Part shown: piece after piece, positions 54,895 to 64,000 of the stretch
Layout: each line of letters begins with the position of its first letter
Position numbering within the stretch: the first letter of the stretch is position 1
From: Desmodesmus armatus
Lineage: Eukaryota > Chlorophyta > Chlorophyceae > Sphaeropleales > Scenedesmaceae
Assembly (NCBI GenBank): GCA_007449985.2
Contig: VIIQ02000049.1
Coordinates: 297,952-361,951 of the forward strand
DNA length: 64,000 nt
Reading direction: 5' to 3'
The notes under the pieces: model-generated
The model's database searches: none
What the model saw: the letters and a program-made list of their open reading frames with translations, nothing else
Told to the model about the DNA's origin: nothing
Made by a program: the position numbers and the translations under genes

Positions 54895-57639
54895 TCATGA
54901 CCCTGCTGACCCTGTGGGTGGGCGGCGATAGGGCCGCTTGAGCTTGGCCGTTGGGGCTGCACCACCAGCAGCACCAGCACTAGCGCCAGCAGCAGCAGCC
55001 TTGGGCTTGGAGGTGGTGCCGGACCCTGCACATACACAGCACGGGGTGATCAAGGGAACATAAGGACTTTGCACAGCTTGTTGGCAACTTGGTAACTAAC
55101 CAGCGAGCATGTGGCGCTGTGCAATCGATTTGCGTTGCTAGACACTGCATGCCTGCACGACCACGGGGCAAGCAGCTGCAAAGGGGCAATGATGCTGCCA
55201 CCACAAAGCAGTGTATTGTGACTGGCTATGAGCCTCAATACAAGCACCACACATCCCAACAGGTCCAGCAACCACAAGCATCCATCTGAGCAGTGCCACC
55301 TGGCACCCACGCTCCTCCTCACCTTGCAGTTTGCGCTGTAAGTACCCCCCTTTGGCCTCCCCTCCCTTCAGCTTGTCCCACTCCCAGTAAGGTATAGCAA
55401 CAACTATGTACCCGCGAGCTGCCAGTGCCCTGTTCCTGTACTGAGTAGGGCCTTCTACTCTGTTGCCAGGGCTGACAAAGTGCTTCGGCCCATCAACCTC
55501 CACTGCCAGCCTTACCCCTGCTGCTGTTACTGCTTCAATGTCAACGCTGAAATTGCCATCAGCTGTGACCACCTCCTGCTGGGGAGGGACCTGCCAGCCT
55601 GGCAATTGCTGGAGGGCGGCAAAGACCTGCTGCTGAAGTGATGAGGGTGCCGCTGCAGCATTAGCTGCCACCCGATCCTGCCATGCGCGGCGGCACTCGT
55701 CCAGCTGCTGCTGGGACAACACCTGCAGCAGCCCTGCACCCTTGGCACCCTCTGCTGCTGCAGGGTAGCTGTCCAGCAGCCACAGGTGCACTTGGTAGAG
55801 CTGCTGCAGCTCTTCAGGCTTTGCTGATCCCCACACCCTGCTGGCTGCTGCACCAAGCTGCAACACTGTTGCAGAGTGATCCTGCACGTCCAGCACAGCC
55901 ACTGCCCAGCACAGGTTGCAAAGGGCCTGACACACCAACTTGCTGCTGTCCTGCTGCAGCAGCTTCACAGCTTGCTGCAGCAGATCCCCCAGCAGCAGCT
56001 CACTGTTGTGCCCCAGCATCCCACACGCCCAGGCTGTGTTGGCCAGATCCTGAGTGTTGGCAGCTGCCAGGAACTGCTGCAGCTGGTGCTGCTCCAGTGC
56101 TGCCAACAGCTGCTCAGGGACATACCTAAACCTTGTACATGCCACCAGTGTGTTGGAAATTGCCTGTGGGGCAGCTCTATGCAGCTGCTTGACAAGTGCT
56201 GTCAGCATTGGCTGCAGCTGCGGGTTTTGCACCTCCTGTCCCATCTCTGACACAGCCCACAGGGTGTTGGCCACGTCCTGGGTGTTGGCCCTGCTGAGCT
56301 TGCTGACAAGGGCTGACACCAGCTGCTGCAGCTGCTTGCTGTCATGCACCTGCTGGCCCAGCTTGGCTACAGCCCACAAGCTGTTGGCCATGTGTTGTGG
56401 GTCAGCCATGTGGGACTTTTCTGACAGCTCAGCCAGCAGCAGCTGCAGCTGAGCATCTGGCACCTGCTGGCCCATGTAAGTTATGCCCAATAGCACATTG
56501 GCAATCTCCTGTGTCTTGGCCTGCCCCAGCATGCCTGCAGCAGTGAAGGCTGACAGCAACACATGCAGCTGCTGCTGTTGCACCTGACACCCCAGCTTGC
56601 CCACAGCCCACAGACTGTTGCTTATGGCTTGAGGGGCTGCTGTGCCTGCTTGACTGATGACAACTGCCACCAGCTGCTCCAGCTGCTGCTGCGGCACCTG
56701 CTGCTCAAGCTTGGCCAGGGCCAGCAGCACATTGGCAACATCAAAGCTGTTGGCACCTGACAGAGTGCTGGGCTGCACAAAGTCTGGCAGCAGCTGCGCA
56801 ACAGGGGCCACATGCTGTGTGTAGGCACATGACCAGATGATGTTGGACAGCTGCCGCGCTTGCAGCTGCCTGCGCACAGCTGGCAGCAGCTGGTCCAAGT
56901 GCTGCAGCAGCTGTTGTGCCGCTGCTGACCGTGCCAAAGCAGGCTGGCGCTGGCACAGCTTGGCGGCACGTGTGTAGGCAGCTGCAACATCGATACGGCT
57001 GAGGCTGCCAGCATGGTCCTGCAGCAGCTGCAGCAAGCCCTCCAAGCTGTCTACATTCTTGCACTGCTGGGACACTGGTGCGCCTCCCTTGTTGCCAGCT
57101 GCAGGCCGCTGCTGCCTGTACCCCTGCCCCTGTTGCCACTGGTGGCTACTCCCAGGGGCCTGCTGGTGCTTCCCAGCAGCTGCGCTGGTGTAGCCCCTGG
57201 TCCCGCTGACCTGGCTGACCCTAGCCTGTCCCTGTGGGCTGTTGGCTGCTTGCCCAGCCTTCCTGCTGCTGTTGCTGCCATGGCCACCACCACCAGGAGC
57301 AGCGTGGCCAGAATCATAGCCAGGACCCAGCTGCTTGCCACTTTCCTGGTCAAGGAGGCGTGATGAGCTGCTGCTGTTGCTGCTCTGCCTGCGGGGCCTC
57401 TTATTGCTGCTTGGGGCCCGCTTGTGCTGTTGGTTGTTGGGGTCTTCATTGCTGCTGTCGCTGTGTGGCCTGTGGAGTGCTGCTTGAACCACGACAGGGA
57501 CCCGTGCAGCAGTACGTGACGCTGCCACAACCCTGTCACATTGCTGCAGCAGCAGCCCAGCTGCATGGGGTCTCCAGGCGACCCCATGCCTGCTGGCACT
57601 GCCTGAGAGCTGTGGGCAGCACCTGCTGTTCCCTAACAT
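54895..57639 (-). CDS. Octotricopeptide-repeat protein with RAP domain (copy 2)
   Basis: Exons 55323-57639 and 54895-55025 give 815 residues. It is the paralogue of copy 1: same transit peptide type (MLGNSRCCPQLSGSASRHGV), same linker, OPR repeats (AISNSLWAVGKLGCQV, MANSLWAVAKLGQQV, ANTLWAVSEMGQEV) and RAP domain (VRLAVEVDGPKHFVS, YIVVAIPYWEWDKL). Relative to copy 1, one whole repeat is missing between VVISQAGTAAPQ and GKLGCQV. The terminal exon differs most, an Ala-rich tail (KPKAAAAGASAGAAGG) ending RRPPTGSAGS. Read without splicing, exon 1 would run on to 55138, but the splice to 55025 is in frame and mirrors copy 1. Likely an organelle RNA-processing or translation factor. Confidence 0.92.
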
Positions 57640-58213
57640 GGCCTGATCTGAGACGCTGGTGGTACGGTGGACAAGTTGATATCTTAACGATGATGGCTGA
57701 ACGGTACCTTTGATGGCAAGCAGTGAACGTCAGACTGCTTCGGAGAGGACGATCTGAGGTGAAACAGATCTGATCACGCACTTATGATCGGAGGCACAAA
57801 AGGAACATCCGCCTGTAGAGCATCCTTCCTTTGCGTCATGCAGGGCGCGGAGCACCATCGCTGGACGTTCAGCCATGGGCATGAACATGTCAGGTAGTCC
57901 ACATGTTCATGGTATGCAGTTACCTGCCAGGGGCTGTAGTTGGGACTGCTGGTGTGGTGGGCACACGGGGTGATATTGCAGGTTGAGACATGCGGCCGCA
58001 GCAGTGGCTGTGCCAGGAACATCTCCTGACATCACACTGAACCTATGGTGCTTGCATGTCAGCCGTGTTAAACAAGGGCCGACAGTGCTGCTGACGTGAG
58101 AGCCATGCCTCATGTACCTGAGTGAAGCCTACAGCTGACACAGAACTTGCCCAGAAGCTGGCAGTATCAACAAAAACCTTCCCCGCTCAACACACCACAC
58201 AGCTATCTATCAT
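57640..58213. other. 5' flank of OPR copy 2 and 3' flank of the WD40 gene
   Basis: No gene. It holds the promoter of OPR copy 2 and the 3' UTR of the WD40 gene, and aligns with 52516-53508 of the other unit. No clear promoter motif. Confidence 0.45.
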
Positions 58214-61102
58214 TCAGGATGGTGGGTACAAGCTCCACAAGCTTATGAAATTATCCCGCCCTCCTGCAGCCATCAGCACACTGTCACTGCTGAACCTTAC
58301 ACATGCAACCTGCTGGCTATGCCACTTGAGGATTGCCAGCGGCTGCCTCTTCCTTGCATGCCACACCCGCACTTTGCAGTCCCACCCAGCTGTAGCAGCA
58401 ACGCGCCCATCTGGCCTCACTGCCACATCTGCTAGGCCCTGCTGAGGCAGCTTCAACTGAGGCGCAGCCCTAAGCTGTCCCTTGGGAATGTCAACATCAA
58501 ACGCTGCCAGCACATCGTCAGCAGACCCACTGAAGCCGCTGCTGCAGTCTGGTGCTGCTGCCAGGCACATGACTGGCTCACTGTGCAGCTTCTGGGCTGC
58601 TAGGTAGGTGCCGGTGTTGCGGGTATCCCACAACGCTACTGAGCCATCCTCGTAGCCTGTGAGAGCATGCAGCGGCAATCCCTGCAGCCAGCACACACAC
58701 CAGCAGCATGACAGGCAGCAGACATGCAGCATCAGCACAATCCTGCTGCCAGTGGCCTGTTAGCGACCGGCATATGTGTGCATCACAACTAGTTCTTCTG
58801 GGGTGGTGATAATGCACATTCACGTTGTGGCACAGGGAGTAACAGCACATACCAGTCATCACAGCTGCTGCACAGCTGTTTCAGCAGCATTGAGAGGCAT
58901 GCACCTCCCAAACTCCCGTGCTGTCCCTACCGTCCCTGCTCACCGCTGGTTGCAGCAGTGCCACAGCCATGCACTGGCCCCTGTGTGGCTGCTGGTCACA
59001 CTTGCTCTGCGCCAGTAGCACATGCGGCTCACCACTGCCCTTGATGCCGCCTGCTGCTGTCCCAAGCTGCCATATTCCCAGGTATGCTGGATCGCCAGCA
59101 GGCAGGGCAAGATAGCATGGGCCAGCTGCAGAAGCCCCGTTGGTGCAGCTGGTACTGGCGCTCGCGCTACTTCGATTGATGCTATGACTATCGCCCCCAG
59201 CTGCTGCCCTGTACATGAGCTGCTCCTCTGCCTCTTCTGTGAGGTCTTCTGCACCTCCTGCTGCCGCAGCAGGGTTGGCAGAAGCAGTAGGAGCAGTAGA
59301 TGCCCCTTGACTGCTATGTGCCCCTGTTCCTGCAGATTCAAGCTAGCTAGCTGTACAGCTGCTGCACTGTCCTTGAACACCTGCTGCGGGTGTTGTTGTG
59401 GCATCAGCCCGAGGGCCATAGCTTCCTGACATTGCTGCTGTTGCTTGAGCTGTTGGCTCAACAGCCCGTCAGCTGCTGCCTGCTGCCGCCTGCTGCTGCT
59501 TGGACCACTCCCTGCTTCTGGGCTGCTACTGCTGTGAGCATCTGCACTCTGGGCTGGGAAGCCATCTACTCTAAGCTGTGCTGGTGCAGTGCCAGGCTGC
59601 TGTTGCTGTTGCTGTTGCTGTTGGGCTGTTGTGCAGCAGCTGCTGCAGGTCTGGCCTTGCTCCAGCAGGGCGAAGCGGCAGAAGTTGAAGCAACCAGTAG
59701 AAAGCTCATGCACCGGCTCACTGCAACAGATGAGGGCAACATAACAGGAAGTGCATAGCCAGCAGCTTGTCAACATGCACAAGTTTGAAAGGTTCTGGCG
59801 CGGTCCTCTGTGCAGCACATCCATGACACTTTGCAGCACATCCATAACACCGGACGTGCTCAGCATCAACAGCATGGCAAGCACCTTGTATGAGCTGTGC
59901 TGCTGGGATCCGTGCACAAGCAAGGCGGCAACACAAGCCGCATGCTGTGATGCACAGCAGCTGCTGCAGCAGCAGAAATGTCCTGGATGCTGCTGCAATG
60001 TCATGCAGACCTGTAGCTGGCAACCACCATCGTGCCAACAGCAGCCTTTCCAGGTTTCCCACGCACACATCAAGATATTGCTGTCAATTGTCCCACTGTT
60101 TTCTGTTGATTTTACTCTGTGACTCAAATCACAGTCACCACTCACCTGCTGAGGCTGCTGCCTGAGTGCAACTCCCAGCATTTCACGATGCCATCACGAC
60201 CCTGGCTGCACCACAGCAGGACAGTCAGCACGCACTTGTATGAGACTGCAGCAGCTCGCAGGCAGGTCGTGTCCCTTGAGTGCCACAGCACTCTGCTACA
60301 GGCGCTGGTGCTGATGGCACTGCTGTACAGCTTCTCAGCAGTCGCATGGCTGCTTCTAAAGCGTGCTGATACTCAACTTTTAGTAACCCTGCTGCTGTAC
60401 AGACACAATCCTGACACAGCTTGCCGCTCACCTGATGACCCAGGGGAGTGAGGCAGGGCAGGAGACCTGCAGGATACCTGAGGTGCTGTCATGAGCCCTG
60501 CAGGAACAGCATCAGCACATGCGCGACACGGCAAGATCTTGTCTGACAAACGTACACAGCTGCTCTCTGGACAAGCTATCAAGCGGTCCCTGTGAGGCTG
60601 AATGCCGCACACTTGATGCCTGCCCCTTTGCTCCTTGGCTGCAGCCCCTGGTGACCTGCTTACTCAAGCAGCAGCAGCAATGCCTTGCTGCCTGTGTGGT
60701 GCCCGGTATCACAGCCCCTCGTCTGCAATGCTGCTGGCTGATGCAGCTGCAAGTGTGCGCCACACCTGATGCTTGCTGTTGGTCGCTGACTGTCCAGGTC
60801 CCACAGCTTGAGCTCGCCCTCAGCATCACTGCAGCACACATGCACACACATAACGTCCAGTACACATCGAGTGCGTGGGGTGGCGGTGGTGGTGGTGGTG
60901 GTGGTAGTGAGGGGGGAGAGGGGGGGGATGTGGCACGGCACTGTGAGCACGTGTGCACAACGTACATTGCCAGGTTCCAGGTACAAAGCTGCCAAACTCA
61001 CCCCGCAGCTAGCGCTTTGCTGTTTGGGAGGAATGCAACACACTGCACAGCAGCCCTGTGGCCTCTCAGCACATACAGGGGCTCAGGGGGTGGCTGGGGC
61101 AT
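58214..61102 (-). CDS. WD40-repeat protein of the GNB1L / ASTRA-associated protein 1 type
   Basis: Firm exons: 61002-61102 (MPQPPPEPLYVLRGHRAAVQ, first WD repeat), 60766-60828 (DAEGELKLWDLDSQRPTAS), 60146-60205 (QGRDGIVKCWELHSGS), an exon opening at 59720 (EPVHELSTGCFNFCRFALLE, the family's typical FC motif), one ending at 58944 (AGPCYLALPAGDPAYLGIWQ to CMAVALLQPA) and 58214-58681 (LTGYEDGSVALWDTRN, GLADVAVRPDGRVAATAGWD, FISLWSLYP). This order matches GNB1L/ASA1, a small WD40 propeller linked in fungi and animals to PIKK-kinase assembly. The exon covering the end of repeat 2, between 60205 and 60766, was not found. Between 59720 and 58944 the frame changes once (one base short, or a small intron) within a Gln-rich insert, so the exact protein is open. 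Confidence 0.78.
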
Positions 61103-61137
61103 TGTGATGACAAGTTTTGATGTGTTTGAATGGACAA

Positions 61138-61151
61138 TTTGTGTACACAAA
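61138..61151. repeat. Perfect 14-bp palindrome
   Basis: TTTGTGTACACAAA, 36 bases outside the WD40 start codon. Confidence 0.85.
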
Positions 61152-61184
61152 CTACACTTTTGAACTCCTGTGTGAACTACAGTT

Positions 61185-61206
61185 CATTTGTCACAGGTGA
61201 CAAATG
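61185..61206. repeat. Perfect 10-bp inverted repeat with 2-nt spacer
   Basis: CATTTGTCAC and GTGACAAATG separated by AG. It could be part of an element end or a regulatory site; the other end of the element is outside the window, so this cannot be tested here. Confidence 0.85.
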
Positions 61207-61576
61207 CAAGGAAACTTGATCTGGCCAACGGACCGTGTCACAGACGTACAAACTAGGTGAGTGTTGATTGCAGCACCTGTGATTGCAGCATCGTTGTGCT
61301 CTCCTTGAATAGTCGCACCAGGAAACTTTCAAAGTATCCTGGTGTGTTCTTCATGGGCAGCTGGGGAGAAACTCGACCCATAAAGAAAAAATGGCTGCCC
61401 ACCGAGCCAGTGATGCACAGGCCGGTTTTTGCGCAGTTGACGCGCAACTTGCCTGCTTTCGCAGAGCAAGCAATCCCTTTGCAGGGATGCAACTGAAAGT
61501 CTTGCAGACAATGCTAATTGTACAATGCTGCAAATCTTGCCCGGCACACCGATGGTAAGGCCAAAACTAAAACACT

Positions 61577-61598
61577 CCCCCCCCCCCCCCCCCCCCCC
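61577..61598. repeat. Run of 22 C
   Basis: An uninterrupted C homopolymer on the plus strand (G on the Fanzor coding strand), about 200 bases past the Fanzor stop. Confidence 0.9.
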
Positions 61599-61616
61599 AA
61601 ACACCCCACCCCCACT

Positions 61617-61640
61617 CAGCAGAGGGTCTCCCCTCTGCTG
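61617..61640 (-). other. Strong hairpin downstream of the Fanzor gene (possible guide-RNA or terminator structure)
   Basis: CAGCAGAGGG-TCTC-CCCTCTGCTG is a perfect 10-bp stem with a 4-nt loop, about 155 bases after the Fanzor stop codon. A second short palindrome (CCCCGCGGGG) follows at 61653-61662. In characterised Fanzor loci the omega-RNA is encoded next to the 3' end of the gene, so the position fits, but the assignment is an inference. Confidence 0.45.
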
Positions 61641-61793
61641 GGGACCTCCAAGCCCCGCGGGGCAGTTCAGCGACATTGTAAACCAATAGGCACTGCTAAA
61701 CGATCCCACACATCTAGCCCTGGCACCACCGGGGATTGGCTGATGGTGCACTGCCACCCCGCCGACACCCCCTGCTGCTGCCACAGCCGCTGC

Positions 61794-63947
61794 TTACACT
61801 GCTGCCCCCTCTTCTTGTCGTGGCCGCCGCTGCCGGTTTAACCAGTCCTTGCGCACCACACGGTCAACACAGCGTGCCAGCTGCTGTAGTTGCCCCTGGT
61901 GTACACACATGGCAGGCACCAGTTGTGCCACCCCCCTGGCTGTCAACACACGGGCAGCGTTGATATCCCTGTCCAGGACCAATGGTACACGCCGCGAGTG
62001 ATTATCCTCTCCAACCACAACATGATGCAGTTGTTCCCGCAACCTGTCAGGTGTCGACACAGCCTCGCCATGCACACACTGCTTGAGCTTGAAACGTCCC
62101 CTGCGGTGCTGTTTCAGCCCACGTTCGTCATAGCAGCGAGAGCAGGTCTGGCTGGTCCGGTACTCGTGCACAGACACCCAATGCATGTCTGTGCGCCCAC
62201 CACGAGTCACGCCGTCTGCCGACCCATATTGTGCCCTAAAAAAGTTCCTCAGCTTCATGACAGGGGCACTGATGGACCGAGACACTGGCCCGCCCCAACC
62301 TGCTGATGCATCCCCCATGCAAACAACAGCAACACTTGGCCGGGGGACACACGGGCCTGCATTGCAACCCATCGGCTTCTGCCACTTGCGCCCTTGCACC
62401 CCCGTGTGCCCCAATGCCAAGCACTGGCACATCCTGTGCATTTGCCGGTCCTGCAGCATGCCAATTCTAAACCGGTGATGCCGGGCAGACCTGCAACCGT
62501 ACACAGCATGCAACTGAGGAAAAGCATGAATGGCCTTACGTGCATGCAAAACAAAGGCGTCATGCTGGCCATGCTTCTCGCCGGTTCTCTGCAAGTGCTT
62601 GAGCAGCAGTGCCACACCAGCACGCTTGATACGCCCATGCAGCCAATGGCGCTGCCTATCTAGCCCACATGCAGACCGGTATTCCCTCCCATTAACAGCA
62701 TACACCCAGCCATCCCCTCCATCAGTGCCGTCGCCCCGCACGCCATGGTTTGCAGTGACCGCAGTCACGATGCTGGTCACACTGGGTCAACTCCAGTCAC
62801 CCGCAGCCCACATCCTGCCTCAACAGTCACACATCTGCCATGTACCAGAGCCGGCTGTCCAACAGTAGGCGCACAACTGTCACATTTGGACTCCACACAA
62901 AAGCTACTGTCAATTGAGTCAGAGTCAGAAAAGTCGTAGCTAGTCCTGTCCACACTGTAATCACTTGCCAAGTCCCACTCTTCCACCGAAGCACCCTCTG
63001 CTGGGTCAGATGCATGGGAGTCAACCCAATGCTGTGCCAAGCCTTCCGGCTTTGTCTTGACCTGCTTGGGCAGGGCCTGTGCGGGCACGTGCGTGACTAC
63101 AGGGCCGTCTCTAGCATTGCGGGCCACAAGGACACGCCAGTCACCGTCCAGTACCCGTACATGGTCTGACCTAGATCTAGATGCAGCGGCCACAGTGCTA
63201 CAAACAGTGCTGCAGTCATCATCACCCCCGCCAAATACATACGCAGGGGTTTGTGCCTGGTGTTGGCAACTTAATTGCCCTGCCCACGGCCTGCCGGGCA
63301 TGGTCCAGGGCAGCTGCCTCGGCCACGCGCTGCCGGGCCCTGCGAGCCTTTTGCTGTCCATCAAGAGACCTGACCGCGCTTCTGGTGGCACGCTCGTCTT
63401 TGTTGTGTGTCGCATGCACATGCAACGACACACAGTCAGTGCTAAGGTGGTTTGCAAAGCTGCGTCTCCCACTGGGCCTTCCCTCCCCACACAAGACCCT
63501 CAAGCGGTCAAGGTCAAACAACAAACTAAATAAATCCTTGTTCTCGAGGATGTCCTCTACAGCACCATCGCAGATGACATCAACAGTGTCAACACCAGGC
63601 ACGGGTAGTGGGTCAACACCACGCTGTTGCCGCCGCCACACCCGCCAATCATTGCGTGCCTCGGGACTCATGCCGGACAGATGTTTTCTGAGGAAACCCA
63701 ATAGTGTGGGTGTCAAGTGCAAATGTGTAAAACCATAATGAGGATGCGGCGTCATGCTATGTGGGAGGCGTTGCAATGCAGTGCGACAAGAGCGCCACTG
63801 AGCCTCTATCTTGTTGACTTGCTGCAACACGCCTTTTACAATCCCGGTGCTGGCGCGCGGGATGGAGCACTTGCAGCTGCACTCCGCATCGGCGTCTACA
63901 GCCAGTAACAATAGCAATTGCAGACCATGCCCATAACCCACTGCCAC
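61794..63947 (-). pseudogene. Fanzor (eukaryotic TnpB-like RNA-guided nuclease) gene with apparent frame breaks
   Basis: Three overlapping minus-strand segments together cover the protein. Segment 63947-63222 has the N-terminal part, including GRRSFANHLSTDCVSLHVH, like the F-x-TDG-vsv strand of Fanzors. Segment 63490-62777 ends GCGLRVTGVDP, the RuvC-I motif with its catalytic Asp (62786-62788). Segment 62780-61794 continues VTSIVTAV, then VAVVCMGDAS, the RuvC-II Glu in VSVHEYRTSQTCSRC, which also starts the zinc ribbon, further zinc candidates in KQCVHG, and RuvC-III LDRDINAARVL. These motifs and their order are those of the OrfB/TnpB/Fanzor family, which cuts DNA guided by an RNA from its own locus. 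Between segments the frame changes: near 63220 and at 62782, one base short of DPGVTSIV. These may be decay, assembly errors or an unseen intron. The true start is uncertain. Confidence 0.85.
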
Positions 63948-64000
63948 ACACTACGGGCCTCGTCACCGCACTCGTTCAGTTGCGTGTCAGGGTGGTAGCC
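61794..64000 (-). mobile_element. Fanzor-bearing element, incomplete at the window edge
   Basis: The stretch is defined by the Fanzor coding segments and the structured non-coding DNA beyond them. No transposase was seen, and only one end can lie in the window, so the transposon class and terminal repeats are undetermined. Fanzors are known as passengers in several eukaryotic DNA transposons and have been described in Chlamydomonas. Confidence 0.6.

Larger units (their letters stand above)
49406..59040. repeat. Tandem segmental duplication (OPR plus WD40 unit)
   Basis: Two direct units: about 49406-54420 (OPR copy 1, its 5' flank, a decayed WD40 3' half) and about 54895-59040 (OPR copy 2, matching 5' flank, the intact WD40 3' half). 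Coding, intron positions, 5' flanks (52520-52800 against 57645-57920) and the WD40 exons align in the same order and orientation. Confidence 0.85.
61103..61793. other. Flank between the WD40 start and the Fanzor stop
   Basis: It should contain one end of the Fanzor element and the WD40 promoter. It holds the palindromes at 61138-61151 and 61185-61206, a 22-base C run and a strong hairpin (separate entries). An 80-codon frame is open on each strand at about 61253-61496, but I recognise neither. Confidence 0.4.

Noticed and set aside
58940..60181. 413-codon minus-strand frame taken as one gene
   Set aside because: It is a composite of WD40 exon 59720-downwards and intron; the conserved blocks at its 3' end are in a different frame.

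Overview
The window looks like nuclear DNA of a chlorophycean green alga, in the volvocalean range (Chlamydomonas, Volvox and Haematococcus relatives). The evidence is dense GT-AG introns, poly-Q/poly-A/poly-S coding runs from CAG/CTG repeats, TGTAA polyadenylation signals, divergent histone gene pairs with 3' hairpins, octotricopeptide-repeat (OPR) genes with RAP domains, a plastid CYP97B P450 and an algal septin. The species cannot be fixed from the sequence alone.

Layout. 1-6.3 kb: the 3' end of a Bax-inhibitor-1 gene (+) and an EamA/SLC35G-type transporter (-). 7.9-13.0 kb: a complete 11-exon septin (-). 13.7-16.7 kb: a complete 7-exon ABHD10-like alpha/beta hydrolase (-), divergent from a complete 12-exon CYP97B (+, 16.9-24.3 kb). 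26.2-28.9 kb: a 5-exon leucine-zipper protein (+). 31.9-35.5 kb: a large Q/A-rich protein of unknown function (-). 36.4-39.7 kb: a 5-exon plastid-type membrane protein resembling the CAAX-protease-like SCO4 family (+). 40.7-48.6 kb: a histone locus with H2A(-)/H2B(+), H3(-)/H4(+) and an intron-containing H1(-). 49.4-61.1 kb: a tandem segmental duplication holding two OPR-RAP genes (-), an intact GNB1L/ASA1-like WD40 gene (-) and its decayed copy. 61.1-64.0 kb: an element carrying a Fanzor protein, a eukaryotic TnpB-type RNA-guided nuclease (-), running to the window edge.

Most genes are housekeeping. Exon phases were checked by joining GT-AG exons: septin, hydrolase, P450, zipper protein, SCO4-like, H1 and both OPR genes each give one continuous frame, apart from one base missing in the septin G3 motif.

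Three things stand out. The Fanzor element has clear RuvC and zinc-ribbon motifs but apparent frame breaks, one directly after the RuvC-I aspartate. In CYP97B and the septin, pieces of exon together with their splice site have been copied in tandem into the neighbouring intron many times, leaving a series of decoy half-exons. All five histone genes share, besides the 3' hairpin, a GGAAAG block 10-11 nt after it that resembles the animal histone downstream element.
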